From Dictyobacter aurantiacus (GTDB lineage: Bacteria > Chloroflexota > Ktedonobacteria > Ktedonobacterales > Ktedonobacteraceae), in the NCBI RefSeq assembly GCF_003967515.1, contig NZ_BIFQ01000001.1:4030001-4094000 (forward strand): a stretch of DNA of 64,000 nt, read 5' to 3'. Under the pieces are notes generated by a model. That model was not told the DNA's origin and did not search any database. It saw only the letters and a program-made list of their open reading frames with translations. Both the position numbers and the translations under genes were made by a program. Positions 7,429 through 17,083 of this stretch are shown piece by piece. Each line of letters begins with the position of its first letter. Position 1 is the first letter of the stretch.

Positions 7429-9579
7429 ATGCACCCTGGAGTAACCGAAGGAATGGGAACGTCTGGGAAAAAAGGCGGGGGCGTGTGGATGCGCTACCGA
7501 ACTGGTATGCTTGCCTTACTATGTATTGCGCTGGTTGTGACTGCCAGTGCCTTTACCTTCTTTATGATCTTCCCCGCCCATGCAAGCAATAGCGATACCA
7601 TTGGCAATGCTGTTAATACACAGCAACTAAACAATACTGTTATGAGTGAGGTGAAAATTACTCATAACCGAAAAACTACGGCCCCTTTTCATATCTCTAC
7701 TCAAAATGCGACTGTTACGCCGACCGCTACCGCTATCACTCTTCCATATAACAATATTGGTACAGTAATGGATCAAGGTACAACCAGCGCCACTGCGAAC
7801 ACAAATTTCGATGGCGCGCATAATGGGTACTCTCAAAATGCCTTGATCAAATCAGGATTGTTTTCAGGGACCTCCTGGTTTGGCAACAGCAACTATTACC
7901 AGGAAGTTATGGTGAATGGAACACCATTTGACTGGCCAAACGTTGCCTATGGTGCTCCTGATAATATTGCTAGCGCGGGACAGGTTATTGCCTTGCCTGC
8001 AACTGCGAATGCTCCCTCACTGGGCTTTCTTGGTGCTGCCACAGGTGGTATCGCCAGTGGGACTGCAACTATTACCTATACCGATGGCAGTACTCAAACG
8101 TTCACCCTGAGCTTTGATGATTGGACGTTGGGTGGCGGTAACGCGAAACTCTCCTCATTTGATCGGATTGCAACTGCCATGACCTATCGTGATCGTCAAG
8201 GAGGCGTTATCCAGTCAGTCAAGACATACATTTTCTATACGAGCGTCAATTTGCAGACCAGTAAAACTGTTCAGAGTATAACCTTACCGAACAAATCGTC
8301 TTTGCATATCTTTTCCATCGGATTTGGTCAATCCTCTTACTATAACCCATATTCGAATACAGGCATCAGTGATGATGCAAATACACATGCAGCCAACCTG
8401 GATGGGAGCGGCAATAGCTACTCGATGCAAGAGCTGAGCCATTATATTCTGCCGGGTGATACCATCAACTATCAGGGTACCCAACTCTATTGGCCAAACG
8501 TGCTGGGGGGATCGCCTGATAATATTACCGCAGATGGTCAGAAGGTAACTTTTGATGCTAGCTATGCGTCGGGCAAAACCAAAATCGGCTTTGTCGGTAC
8601 AGCCTCTGGCGGGCCTGGCTGTGGCACAGTTAATGTACTTCTGGGAGATAACACTACTTATGGGTATGGTCTCTGTTGGAGCGATTGGACGCTGGGCGGC
8701 GGAAAGCAGTATCCTCTCAATACCGATACCTATTTCCTTGGTTTTCCAGATCGCAATACAGCGAGTGGCAGCAAACAGGTGGTAAAAACTTATCTCTTCT
8801 ATAGTGAGATAATCCTTCCGAAGAATGAAACTGTTTCAGCGATAACTTTGCCCACCTCTACCCATGCACCAAATGCAACTACTCCTGGCGGTCAGTGGCA
8901 TATCTTTGCCTTAGGCCTTGGTTCAGGTGACTATACAATGAACGTGGGCTCAACCGCCGATAGTAGCACGCATATCTTTGGCAACTTTGATGGGGCATAC
9001 AATTCGTATTCAACCAATGCGATGCAGAAAGCAGGCGTGGTGCCTGTATCATTACCGACATCGCAAACAGGTGTGAATAACCTTCTCAATAAGTTGACCT
9101 TCAACGGTGTCACGTTCTATTGGGATCAGAACGCCTCAGTATTGCCGGATAATATGAGCCTGGTTCCCGATGGGTCCCAACAAAAGATCTCATTGAATAA
9201 TCCGATACCTGATGAAGATAGTGGGACGATTCCGGTGAACCCTGTCTCTAATGCGACAAAGCTAGCTTTTCTGGGATCGTCCACTAATGGCTCGTCGTCT
9301 AATAGCTTTATCATTCTTTTTTCAGATGGAAGTAGCCAGGACGTTACTGTTAGCTTTTCCGATTGGTGTGCGAGCTCGCCATCTTTCAACAACCAGATAG
9401 CTCTTTCGATGCCATATCGTAATACTCCCACAGGTTCTCAGACGAGAACCAATCATCTCTATTATGCGGAAGTTACACTTCAAGCGCCACTCCATCCAGG
9501 AGCAGTACCGGTCAGCTTAGTTCGAACGGCTAATCCTGGCTCTGGTATTATGCATATATTCTCGATTGGCCTCAAATAG
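7429..9579 (+). CDS. Secreted protein with three sugar-binding-like repeats
   Basis: A 716-residue protein with an N-terminal export segment (hydrophobic stretch about residues 28-50 ending in HASN). The rest is three copies of a beta-rich module of about 190-210 residues. Each copy contains NFDGAHNGYS-type, FxWPNV.G.PDN, LGFLG(A/S)(A/T), YTDGST and DWTLGG-type blocks and ends with LHIFSIG or an equivalent. Similar modules are found attached to bacterial glycoside hydrolases as carbohydrate-binding-like beta-sandwiches; that link is from memory of the pattern. No catalytic domain is present, so it may be a cell-surface or matrix glycan binder. Ribosome site GGGAGAGGAG is well placed; a promoter lies at 7159-7188 and a terminator follows. 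Confidence 0.75.
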   Translation: MHPGVTEGMGTSGKKGGGVWMRYRTGMLALLCIALVVTASAFTFFMIFPAHASNSDTIGNAVNTQQLNNTVMSEVKITHNRKTTAPFHISTQNATVTPTATAITLPYNNIGTVMDQGTTSATANTNFDGAHNGYSQNALIKSGLFSGTSWFGNSNYYQEVMVNGTPFDWPNVAYGAPDNIASAGQVIALPATANAPSLGFLGAATGGIASGTATITYTDGSTQTFTLSFDDWTLGGGNAKLSSFDRIATAMTYRDRQGGVIQSVKTYIFYTSVNLQTSKTVQSITLPNKSSLHIFSIGFGQSSYYNPYSNTGISDDANTHAANLDGSGNSYSMQELSHYILPGDTINYQGTQLYWPNVLGGSPDNITADGQKVTFDASYASGKTKIGFVGTASGGPGCGTVNVLLGDNTTYGYGLCWSDWTLGGGKQYPLNTDTYFLGFPDRNTASGSKQVVKTYLFYSEIILPKNETVSAITLPTSTHAPNATTPGGQWHIFALGLGSGDYTMNVGSTADSSTHIFGNFDGAYNSYSTNAMQKAGVVPVSLPTSQTGVNNLLNKLTFNGVTFYWDQNASVLPDNMSLVPDGSQQKISLNNPIPDEDSGTIPVNPVSNATKLAFLGSSTNGSSSNSFIILFSDGSSQDVTVSFSDWCASSPSFNNQIALSMPYRNTPTGSQTRTNHLYYAEVTLQAPLHPGAVPVSLVRTANPGSGIMHIFSIGLK

Positions 9580-9592
9580 AAGGGTTGTAGAT

Positions 9593-9633
9593 AAAAGTGG
9601 CCATCTGGCATTTCAGACTAGATGGCCACTTTT
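9593..9633 (+). terminator. Intrinsic terminator
   Basis: Fourteen-bp perfect stem (9593-9606 with 9620-9633) ending in T4, right after the stop of the secreted repeat protein. The A4 start of the first arm makes it usable on the other strand too. Confidence 0.85.
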
Positions 9634-9771
9634 GAATTCATAGTTTCGGCCAGTGCATACATAGTTCATAGGTGGTTTTTGCCATCTTTTTTTATTTTAT
9701 CTTGATCGATCTGTATGTTATACTTACATTAACAGTAAATGAAGCAGGAAGAGAAGATAGGCGGAGATGTG

Positions 9772-12171
9772 ATGGTTGCTCACGATTCATTGTCTACCCG
9801 GGACGTTCCTTCTTCGAACGAGAAAGCAGGTACAAGGCATATACCGGGACCACTGCAGAGGCTTATTGGTCGTCAACGTGACATTGAGCGTTTTCTTGAA
9901 TTGTTCGCGTTGAGAAGCAGTCGTCTGTTTACTATTGTGGGAACGGTAGGCGTTGGGAAGACGCAGTTCGCTTTACAGGTGGTCGCTGCTCTGCAGTCTT
10001 CTTTTCCCGATGGGGTTTGTACCGTTTTTCTGGATAGCCTCTACGATCATACCCTCGTTCTCTCGACAATACTGCGCACACTGGGTATTACCGAGGATCC
10101 TGCCAGCTCTGATTTCGAAACGCTCTGCTCTTTTCTTCATAAATCACGAATGCTGTTGTTGCTCGATACCTTTGAGCATTTGCGTCCGGCGGCCTCGTTC
10201 TTACCGCGCATTTTAGATACATGCCCTGGAATTACTATCCTGGTGACGAGTCGCGCAGGTTTAAAAGTACGTGGTGAACAGCAGTTTCCCCTCTTTCCGC
10301 TTGATCTGCCAGACCCCACAGACTCGTATGATCCTGAAGCGCTTGCGCATAACCCTGCTGTGGCTCTCTTCCTTGCCTGCACACGAACACACCTGCCACA
10401 GTTTCAGCTTACTGCCGAGAACGCGAGCTATATCGCGCAGATTTGTACCCATCTTGAAGGGATTCCACTGGCGATGGAGCTTGCCGCGACTACGGGTATG
10501 CAACTCTTCCCTCCCAGGATGCTGATCAAGTACCTGGAGCAACACCCATTACATATCCTGGTCAATGAAGAACAGGATGTGCCAGAGCGCCAGCGTACCT
10601 GGAGCAAAACAATTGACCGTAGCTATTCCCTCCTCCAGCCCCAGGAACAGCGCCTGTTCCGCCGACTGGCAATATTTTCTGGGGGAGCGACGTTAGAAGC
10701 CCTGGAAGATTTCTACGAGAGACTTGGTGAAAAAAGCCATACTATAGTGCCGGCACTGGCCGCACTGACGAATCATCGGCTCGTGATTGCCCCTTCCGAG
10801 GACTCAACCGATCCCGTGCATTTTAGAATGTTGCAGGTGATCCGTGCGTATGGCCGAGAGTGCCTCAATGTCGAGAGGGAAACGAACGGTACCGTACAGG
10901 CATATACTGCCTATTTTATTCATCTCGCCAGGGAGATAGAGCCACAGCTGATTGGCGCGGCACAGTTGCAGGGGCTGGATATACTTGAGCAGGAACAGAA
11001 CAATTTCCGCGCGGTTTTCACCTGGCTGATAGAACGAAATGAAATTGAAAACGCGCTCGATCTCGCGGCAGCCTTGTGGAAATTCTGGTCGTATCGTGGC
11101 TATGTTATTGAGGGGTATCAGCAAGTTGTGCAGCTATTGAAGCTGTGCCGGGATGAAATGGTTTCGGCGCCCGTGAGAGCGAAAGCGTACTACGCGGCTG
11201 CCCTGTTAGCCTTTTTTCAACTACATATAGCGGCTATGAAAGAGCATCTACAGACATGCTTAAAGCTCTACTGTGAAGTGGATGATAAACATGGGTATGC
11301 TATGGCACTGAATGCTATGGGATTTTGTGAACTGCTACAAGGGCATTACGAAAATGTAAAGACATACTATGAGGAGAGCCTTCCTATCTTTCAGGAAATG
11401 GGGGATCGTTGGCATCTTGCTGAAGCCTATGCGCTTGTGGCCAGAGAGGCACAGGCGCAGGGGGACTATCCGCGAGCCCGGCAATTGCTGGAACGATCTC
11501 TTGCTCTCATCAAAGAGGTAGGAGATCGTCGAGCGATTATCCAGGCCCTGGACTTTTTGGGATCGATTGTCTGCTATCTGAAAGAATATGAAACCGCGCT
11601 GCAAATGTATAAAGAGAAATCCCTGACAGCTATTGAACTGGGCGAAAAGCCCTTAATTGCCACCAGCCTTGAAGAAGTTGGAGCGATTGCGCTCATTACT
11701 GGTCAACAAGCGTGGGCAGCTATCCTGATAGGCGCTGCTGAGGCATGGCGCGAAACGAGCTGGGGATTGATTTCAGACGCGGACCAACGGCGCGTTGAAG
11801 ATGTGAAGATGCAACTTCGTGTTCAAATGAACGAGGAGACCCTGGCAAGAATATGGGCTCAAGGACGCGCGATGACTCCAACGCAAGCTCTGCTGGCCTC
11901 TTTCCCCGAAGCTCCCGCCAGACAGGAGACCGCTACCCCCGCCGCTCCCAATACCAGACTCAATCTATCTATGTATCCCGATCAGTTAACTCCGCGACAA
12001 GTGGAAATACTGCGCTTGCTGGCTGAAGGCCTTACTGATAAAGAGATTGCCGAGCGCCTGAGTATAAGCCCTCGTACTGTCAATGCCCATCTCAATAAGA
12101 TCTATCCCAAAATTAATGTCTCCACCCGTAGTGCTGCGACCCGTTATGCTGTCGAAAGAAAACTAATTTAG
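9772..12171 (+). CDS. NB-ARC/AAA ATPase-TPR-LuxR transcriptional regulator
   Basis: Large cytoplasmic regulator of about 800 residues resembling the MalT/LAL and STAND class. Order: short N-terminal tail; P-loop NTPase with Walker A GTVGVGKT (about residue 58) and Walker B MLLLLDTFEH; winged-helix and arm region (RTWSKTIDRSYSLLQPQEQRLFRRLAIF); TPR-like helical repeats over the middle (residues about 400-650); and a C-terminal LuxR helix-turn-helix (LTPRQVEILRLLAEGLTDKE, then SPRTVNAHL). It should bind DNA when a signal and ATP drive oligomerisation. The frame is open from ATG 9739, but ATG 9772 is preferred because GGCGGAG lies just upstream. A SnoaL-like gene follows on the same strand and may be a target. 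Confidence 0.88.
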   Translation: MVAHDSLSTRDVPSSNEKAGTRHIPGPLQRLIGRQRDIERFLELFALRSSRLFTIVGTVGVGKTQFALQVVAALQSSFPDGVCTVFLDSLYDHTLVLSTILRTLGITEDPASSDFETLCSFLHKSRMLLLLDTFEHLRPAASFLPRILDTCPGITILVTSRAGLKVRGEQQFPLFPLDLPDPTDSYDPEALAHNPAVALFLACTRTHLPQFQLTAENASYIAQICTHLEGIPLAMELAATTGMQLFPPRMLIKYLEQHPLHILVNEEQDVPERQRTWSKTIDRSYSLLQPQEQRLFRRLAIFSGGATLEALEDFYERLGEKSHTIVPALAALTNHRLVIAPSEDSTDPVHFRMLQVIRAYGRECLNVERETNGTVQAYTAYFIHLAREIEPQLIGAAQLQGLDILEQEQNNFRAVFTWLIERNEIENALDLAAALWKFWSYRGYVIEGYQQVVQLLKLCRDEMVSAPVRAKAYYAAALLAFFQLHIAAMKEHLQTCLKLYCEVDDKHGYAMALNAMGFCELLQGHYENVKTYYEESLPIFQEMGDRWHLAEAYALVAREAQAQGDYPRARQLLERSLALIKEVGDRRAIIQALDFLGSIVCYLKEYETALQMYKEKSLTAIELGEKPLIATSLEEVGAIALITGQQAWAAILIGAAEAWRETSWGLISDADQRRVEDVKMQLRVQMNEETLARIWAQGRAMTPTQALLASFPEAPARQETATPAAPNTRLNLSMYPDQLTPRQVEILRLLAEGLTDKEIAERLSISPRTVNAHLNKIYPKINVSTRSAATRYAVERKLI

Positions 12172-12356
12172 GCGCAACACGAGATACTCCGTACGTTATT
12201 CTACCTACGCACCTTACCTGTCGCGCGCTGAGCAAATTACAGCTGTTTCACAGATGCGAAACGGCTGGCGCATGAATACAATCAGAAGAGAAAGAGGTGG
12301 CTCAAACAGAAGCACACCAGAGACACACCATTCGGCAGCTAAGAAGGAGTACCATT

Positions 12357-12776
12357 ATGGTAACGGAGACAAATAAAGCGGTCGCTCGTACTTTCTACGA
12401 GGCCATTACGGCATATAACGAAGGAGATGAACAGGCCCTGGAAAGGGTACTGGCGCCTTCGTTCGTCAATCACCGCCCACTTGAAGGTCAGACGCCTGAT
12501 ATCGCAGGGCTCAAGATGCCGGCTTTTCATCGAGCCTTTTCTCAGATTCATGTCACCCTGCTGGATCAGATTGCGGAAGATGACAAAGTCGTTGATGTGA
12601 CATCGTGGTCGCTTCTGCACACAGGGGAATTTATGGGGATACCCCCGTCTGGCAAACGCATTTCTTACACAGAGATCAATGTCCTGCGCATCGTCGATGG
12701 CATGATCGTTGAACGCTGGGGGCTCCCTGATGAAATAAACATCTTACGACAGCTAGGAATTGTATCACCGCAGTAG
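12357..12776 (+). CDS. SnoaL-like ester cyclase family protein
   Basis: A 139-residue small alpha+beta-barrel protein of the SnoaL/NTF2-like group. The start pattern NKAVARTFYEAITAYNEGD and the middle FVNHRPLEG are typical, as is the end RIVDGMIVERWGLPDEINILRQLG. Family members include polyketide ring cyclases and many proteins of unknown substrate often annotated as ester cyclases. ATG 12357 is chosen because AAGGAG sits eight bases before it; an upstream GTG (12297) has no good site. It follows the LuxR-type regulator after a gap of about 185 bases. Confidence 0.8.
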   Translation: MVTETNKAVARTFYEAITAYNEGDEQALERVLAPSFVNHRPLEGQTPDIAGLKMPAFHRAFSQIHVTLLDQIAEDDKVVDVTSWSLLHTGEFMGIPPSGKRISYTEINVLRIVDGMIVERWGLPDEINILRQLGIVSPQ

Positions 12777-12902
12777 TAGGATGCGTTCCTACAAAAGATA
12801 TAAAGGGAAACGAAGAGAGCATGCAGAGCTTGAACAGTAGCTTCTCATTTTTTAAGAGCTTATCACAGTTGATTATCGGTAATATTCGCTGACAATGTAT
12901 GT

Positions 12903-13796
12903 TCAAAGATAGTGCGCTAGGTATTGATCCAGTAATGAAAGCACGGATACGATTTTGATATGCTCTGAAACGACGTCTGCTCGTTGAGGAATGGTATCCG
13001 TGCAGATGATGCGTTTGACCCCGAGCGACCAGAGCTTCTGCCAGTAACTGCCGGTGAATAGTCCATGGGTGATCAGCAAGGTAATCTCCTCTACGCCACG
13101 CTGCCGCAATTGCTCGCAGCAGGAGACAAGCGTTCCGCCGGTATCCAGGATATCATCTACGACAATGGCTTGTGGTCTGACTTCCCCAGCCAGTGCTTCA
13201 TGAACCACCCCTTCGGCGGTTCTCGTCTTCTCAAGCACAATGATATTTTCCGACATGTGCGCGGCCCTGGCAACCTCCAGGCAGCGATCACGCGCTCCCT
13301 TATCCGGGGAGACGATCGTTGCCTGCTGCAATGCGTATTTTTCTATTTCCCTGGCAAAGATGGCCGCCGGAGACAGGGAGGTGACCGGCAGGGGGAATAA
13401 AGCGTGGATAGAAGATGTATTATGTACATCAATGGTGAGTACGCTATCGACACCGGCAGCTTGAAGGGATGCGCCAATCCACGCGGTCGCTAAACTTTTT
13501 CCTTCTTTCCATTTATCATCGCGTGCGTAAGCCAGGTAGGGCAACATAGCACGAATACTGTGGGCTCCTTCTTTTCTAAGGGTATGGCTGAGTAGCAAGA
13601 AGGAGAGTAATTGCTCATCTGGTGGAGCGATGGTGCCCAGAATCAGGCACTCCTCGCCTGCTACCTTGCTCTGGATGGTTGCATGTAACTCTTGATTGGC
13701 AAAGCGCTCAACGGAAAATTGTTCCCGTTCTATCCTGAGCGATGCACACAATTTATCTCCCATATCCCTATAGCAAGGAAAGGTGAACAGGCGCAT
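12903..13796 (-). CDS. prs: Ribose-phosphate pyrophosphokinase-like enzyme
   Basis: Predicted to make PRPP from ribose 5-phosphate and ATP. From ATG 13796 (GGGAGA site) it has 297 residues. The PRPP loop VVDDILDTGGTL is canonical, and the catalytic histidine is in LTIDVHN. The flexible loop (YARDDKWKEGKSL) and the motif SPDKGARDR differ from the housekeeping enzyme, which has a SPDxGG pattern, so this looks like a divergent paralogue, possibly with altered regulation or substrate. It lies only eleven bases after a phosphoribosyltransferase gene, so the two are almost certainly co-transcribed and may act as PRPP producer and user. Housekeeping prs could be elsewhere. Confidence 0.8.
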   Translation of the reverse strand: MRLFTFPCYRDMGDKLCASLRIEREQFSVERFANQELHATIQSKVAGEECLILGTIAPPDEQLLSFLLLSHTLRKEGAHSIRAMLPYLAYARDDKWKEGKSLATAWIGASLQAAGVDSVLTIDVHNTSSIHALFPLPVTSLSPAAIFAREIEKYALQQATIVSPDKGARDRCLEVARAAHMSENIIVLEKTRTAEGVVHEALAGEVRPQAIVVDDILDTGGTLVSCCEQLRQRGVEEITLLITHGLFTGSYWQKLWSLGVKRIICTDTIPQRADVVSEHIKIVSVLSLLDQYLAHYL

Positions 13797-13807
13797 ATGC
13801 TTTCTCC

Positions 13808-14485
13808 CTATCGAACTTGTTTCTGTACCCCGCTCGTTGGCATCGATCTGGCGCACGCCAGCAGTTGGCGGACCTCCTCGTCGTGTGTCTGTGAGAAATT
13901 TTCATACCAAAGGCCAATCGCATAGAGCATATCAGGCTTCAGGAGACAGATAACCTTGTCTCCCTGGGCGGCAAGTTCGTCACACGTTGTCGCGGCGGCC
14001 ACCGGAACGGCTATGATGAGATGTGCGGGATGCTGCCGCTTCAGCGCGGCGATGGCCGCTCGTATGGTCGCGCCCGTGGCAATCCCATCGTCTACCAGCA
14101 CGACAGTGCGGCCCCGCACATCCAGGGCTGGCCGATCGCCACGGTAGAGGTGCTCGCGCCGCTCAATTTCCTGTTGCTCACGCGCGGCTACCGCGTCAAT
14201 AACCTCATTTGGAATCCCTACCGCGGAGATGACATCGTCATTAAGAATGCGTATCCCTCCCTGCGCCAGCGCTCCCATCGCCAGTTCCTCCTGGCCCGGC
14301 AAGCCAAGCTTGCGCACAATCATGACATCCAGGGGCGCGTGAAGCTCACTGGCAACCTCAAAGGCTACAGGCACCCCTCCACGCGGCAATCCCAGAACTA
14401 CCACATCTGGACGATTTCTATACCCCGCTAATTGCGTGGCAAGCTGTTTCCCTGCGTCTCTACGATCCCGAAAGCGCATAACCAT
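13808..14485 (-). CDS. Type I phosphoribosyltransferase-domain protein
   Basis: A 225-residue PRTase. The PRPP-binding loop is VVLVDDGIATGATI (about residues 128-141), preceded by a hood region with VVLGLPRGGVPVAFEVA, the signature of a conserved predicted phosphoribosyltransferase family often found next to stress or hydrolase genes. The base acceptor is unknown. It leads a two-gene operon with the PRPP synthetase-like gene (gap eleven bases). A start ATG is at 14485; an alternative ATG two codons in (14479) is equally possible. Confidence 0.82.
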   Translation of the reverse strand: MVMRFRDRRDAGKQLATQLAGYRNRPDVVVLGLPRGGVPVAFEVASELHAPLDVMIVRKLGLPGQEELAMGALAQGGIRILNDDVISAVGIPNEVIDAVAAREQQEIERREHLYRGDRPALDVRGRTVVLVDDGIATGATIRAAIAALKRQHPAHLIIAVPVAAATTCDELAAQGDKVICLLKPDMLYAIGLWYENFSQTHDEEVRQLLACARSMPTSGVQKQVR

Positions 14486-14872
14486 AGATACTCCTCCTCA
14501 TTTCTCACTTTTCCTGTGGATGAAATGGATCGTCTCACGATAAACAGATAGATGGCTGGCTTTCAATTCATCGATACTGTACTTTGAACGACTTACGGGA
14601 ACATCACAGAGCGAGAAAAAATATCACAAAGAGATCACAATCAGATACAGCCCTGGAACTTCTATCTGCCCTGCAAAAGCTTGAGGAATGCTACGCCGGG
14701 CAGTGAATAGTCGGGTATCTCCTGAGACCGACTCGTGACAATGTGGCCTGTTTCTGTGATGGCATTGTAATATCGAGATCACATACTTTCACTGAATGTT
14801 GCCAGCCAGGATATGTTGTCATGCTTGAGCAAAACTTCTTCCAACAGAATGCTTTGACAGATGGAGAGACAT
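14486..14872. other. Divergent region PRTase operon / CapA-like gene
   Basis: About 390 bases without a credible gene (a 64-codon forward frame overlaps the next gene and has no start site). Three ATCACA boxes occur between about 14606 and 14640, a possible operator-like direct repeat. Promoters for both directions should lie here. Confidence 0.35.
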
Positions 14873-15901
14873 ATGTCATTGATGCCACTGAAACTGCTGC
14901 TCGTGGGCGATGTCATGCTCGGACGACTCGTCAATGATGCCCTTAAAGAGAAACCTCCCACCTATCCATGGGGCGATACGCTGCCACTTTTTCAGGCTGC
15001 GGATGCGCGCCTGTGCAACCTTGAATGTGCCATCTCTGATAGGGGGAGGCCCTGGTCCGCGACGCTGAAAGTATTTCACTTTCGCACAGATACAAAAAAT
15101 GCCGCCGTACTGCATGCCGCGCACATCGATGCAGTCTCGCTGGCCAACAATCATATCCTTGATTTTGAGTATGAAGGGTTATTTGATACGATCAACTCTT
15201 TGAAGCAGGCCGGCATTCATGCCGTCGGCGCGGGCACCACATTACGCGAGGCATCAGAACCTGCCATATGGGAAGTACAGGGGAGAAAACTGGGCTTCAT
15301 CGCCTGTACAGACAACGAGCCTGTGTGGGCCGCGTCTCTGGAACGTCCGGGGACCTGGTATGTCCCCACGCAGATCCAGGACGAGCGAGCACGCTACCTG
15401 TTCGAGGTCGTGCGACGTACAAAAACGAACGTCACATGCCTGATCGTTTCTCTGCACTGGGGACCCAACTGGGGAGATGTGCCACCTTCCGAACATCAAC
15501 TTTTTGCTCATACGTTGATTGATGCCGGGGCTGATGTCGTCTTTGGACATTCAAGTCATGTCGTGCGGGGCATCGAGGTGTACAAGAAGCGGCCCATTAT
15601 CTATGGTGCAGGCAATTTCATCGATGACTATGCCGTTGATGAAATTGAGCGCAACGATCAAAGCGCCATATTCCTGCTTGATCTGCATGAGACGACGATC
15701 GAGCGCCTGTGTCTGTATCCAACGATCATCGACTATTTTCAAGCGAGACGCGCGACAACTGATGAGTGCAGGGTCATTATTACCAGAATGCAGCGATTGT
15801 GTACACAACTGGAGACAGTAACGAATTGGAATGAGCAGGAAGCATACCTGGAAGTAGCGATCAGCTCCACGCCAGACGCAACAACTCCTTTTGCGCCTTA
15901 G
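14873..15901 (+). CDS. CapA-like metallophosphatase family protein
   Basis: About 340 residues, PGA_cap fold related to calcineurin-type phosphoesterases and to CapA of poly-gamma-glutamate capsule systems. Metal-site motifs: LLLVGDVMLGR near the N terminus, CNLECAISDRG, SLANNHILDFEYEG, SLHWGPNWG and FGHSSHVVRG, then YGAGNFIDD. No signal peptide or membrane anchor is visible, unlike capsule CapA, and no capB/capC are nearby, so capsule synthesis is not implied. Possible ATGs are at 14861, 14873 and 14882; 14873 has GGAGAG just upstream. Divergent from the PRTase/PRPP synthetase operon. Confidence 0.82.
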   Translation: MSLMPLKLLLVGDVMLGRLVNDALKEKPPTYPWGDTLPLFQAADARLCNLECAISDRGRPWSATLKVFHFRTDTKNAAVLHAAHIDAVSLANNHILDFEYEGLFDTINSLKQAGIHAVGAGTTLREASEPAIWEVQGRKLGFIACTDNEPVWAASLERPGTWYVPTQIQDERARYLFEVVRRTKTNVTCLIVSLHWGPNWGDVPPSEHQLFAHTLIDAGADVVFGHSSHVVRGIEVYKKRPIIYGAGNFIDDYAVDEIERNDQSAIFLLDLHETTIERLCLYPTIIDYFQARRATTDECRVIITRMQRLCTQLETVTNWNEQEAYLEVAISSTPDATTPFAP

Positions 15902-16048
15902 ATGCCCGTGTATTTTGCTTTTCTGGCCCTGTGGAGGTAGAATCGAGTTGCTGTGATTGTTGCTGGATGCGGTGGTGAAAGATTGTTAACGACATGCAAT
16001 TGGAGCTCTGTAGAGATCGATGCGAAAATCATGGGAGTGTAGTGAGCA

Positions 16049-17083
16049 ATGAAGTATCAGCGCGTGATGCTGACGAAACGTGGTGGCCTGGAGGCGCTAC
16101 AGGTGCGCGAAGAAGAACTGCCCGAGCCGCGACCGGATGAGGCGCGCATCAAGATCCTGGCGGCTGGTGTGGCCTTCGCCGACGTGTTGATGCGCCATGG
16201 AAAATATCCAGGCCGGCCACGCTTTCCCTTTACGCCGGGATATGACCTGGTCGGGGTGGTGGAGAAGTGCGGGGCGCAGGCAAGAACATATGGGGTCGGT
16301 ACCATGGTGGCCGCGCTGCCGCGCTTCGGTGCTTATAGTCAGTATATCTGCCTGCCCGAACAAGAACTGGTACCAGTGCCCGCTGGAATTGATCCTGCCG
16401 AGGGAGTCTGTCTCGTGCTGAACTACCTGACGGCGTATCAGATGCTGCATCGCCTCGCCCATGTCAAAGCAAGCCAGCGTGTGCTCGTCTATGGGGCCGC
16501 CGGAGGGGTTGGCACGGCTCTGCTACAGCTTGGCAAACTGGCGGGACTGGAGATGTATGGCACAGCCTCCCCACCCAAGCATGAAATCGTCACCAGGCTC
16601 GGCGCGATCCCCATCGACTACATCCACGAGGATGTTGTGGCCCGTGTCCGCTCGCTTACCGATGGTGGTGTCGATGCCGTCTTTGATCCAATAGGAGGAA
16701 GCCACCTGCAGCAGTCCTTTCGCGTATTGCGACCGGGTGGGACCCTGGTCGCCTACGGTTTCTCATCCACCCTGGGGGGGCTCCCTATGGCATTGACCTT
16801 GTTGATCATGGTGCTGCAACTGGCCTTCTGGTCGTTGTTCCCGAGAGGGAGGCGGGTCACCTTCTATAGCGTTGTTGGTTTCCAGGGATTTAAGGACAAT
16901 CATCCAGATTGGTTCCGCGAGGACCTGCGTACCCTGTTCAATCTCCTGGCGGCTGGACAGCTTAAGCCGCTCATTGCCGCGCGCCTGCCTCTAAGCGGGG
17001 TCGCGCAAGCCCACGAACTTATTGAAAAAGCCCGCGTGCAGGGCAAAGTGGTGCTTATTCCCAGTCAACGATCTCCGGTCTGA
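16049..17083 (+). CDS. Zinc-independent quinone oxidoreductase-like MDR enzyme
   Basis: A 344-residue medium-chain dehydrogenase/reductase. The catalytic GroES-like half is residues 1-125 without the zinc-ligand pattern, and the nucleotide site is VYGAAGGVGTALLQLGK (about residues 150-166), typical of NADPH:quinone oxidoreductases. It likely reduces quinones or enones in the cytoplasm. The normal family end (GKVVLIP) is followed by PSQRSPV, and the stop TGA lies in the loop of a hairpin that belongs to the end of the adjacent tnpB region, so the last few codons appear to be supplied by the inserted element. No other gene shares its unit. Confidence 0.85.
   Translation: MKYQRVMLTKRGGLEALQVREEELPEPRPDEARIKILAAGVAFADVLMRHGKYPGRPRFPFTPGYDLVGVVEKCGAQARTYGVGTMVAALPRFGAYSQYICLPEQELVPVPAGIDPAEGVCLVLNYLTAYQMLHRLAHVKASQRVLVYGAAGGVGTALLQLGKLAGLEMYGTASPPKHEIVTRLGAIPIDYIHEDVVARVRSLTDGGVDAVFDPIGGSHLQQSFRVLRPGGTLVAYGFSSTLGGLPMALTLLIMVLQLAFWSLFPRGRRVTFYSVVGFQGFKDNHPDWFREDLRTLFNLLAAGQLKPLIAARLPLSGVAQAHELIEKARVQGKVVLIPSQRSPV

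Noticed and set aside
14873..15901. Capsule (poly-gamma-glutamate) synthesis locus
   Set aside because: Only a CapA-like protein is present, without membrane anchor and without capB or capC genes.
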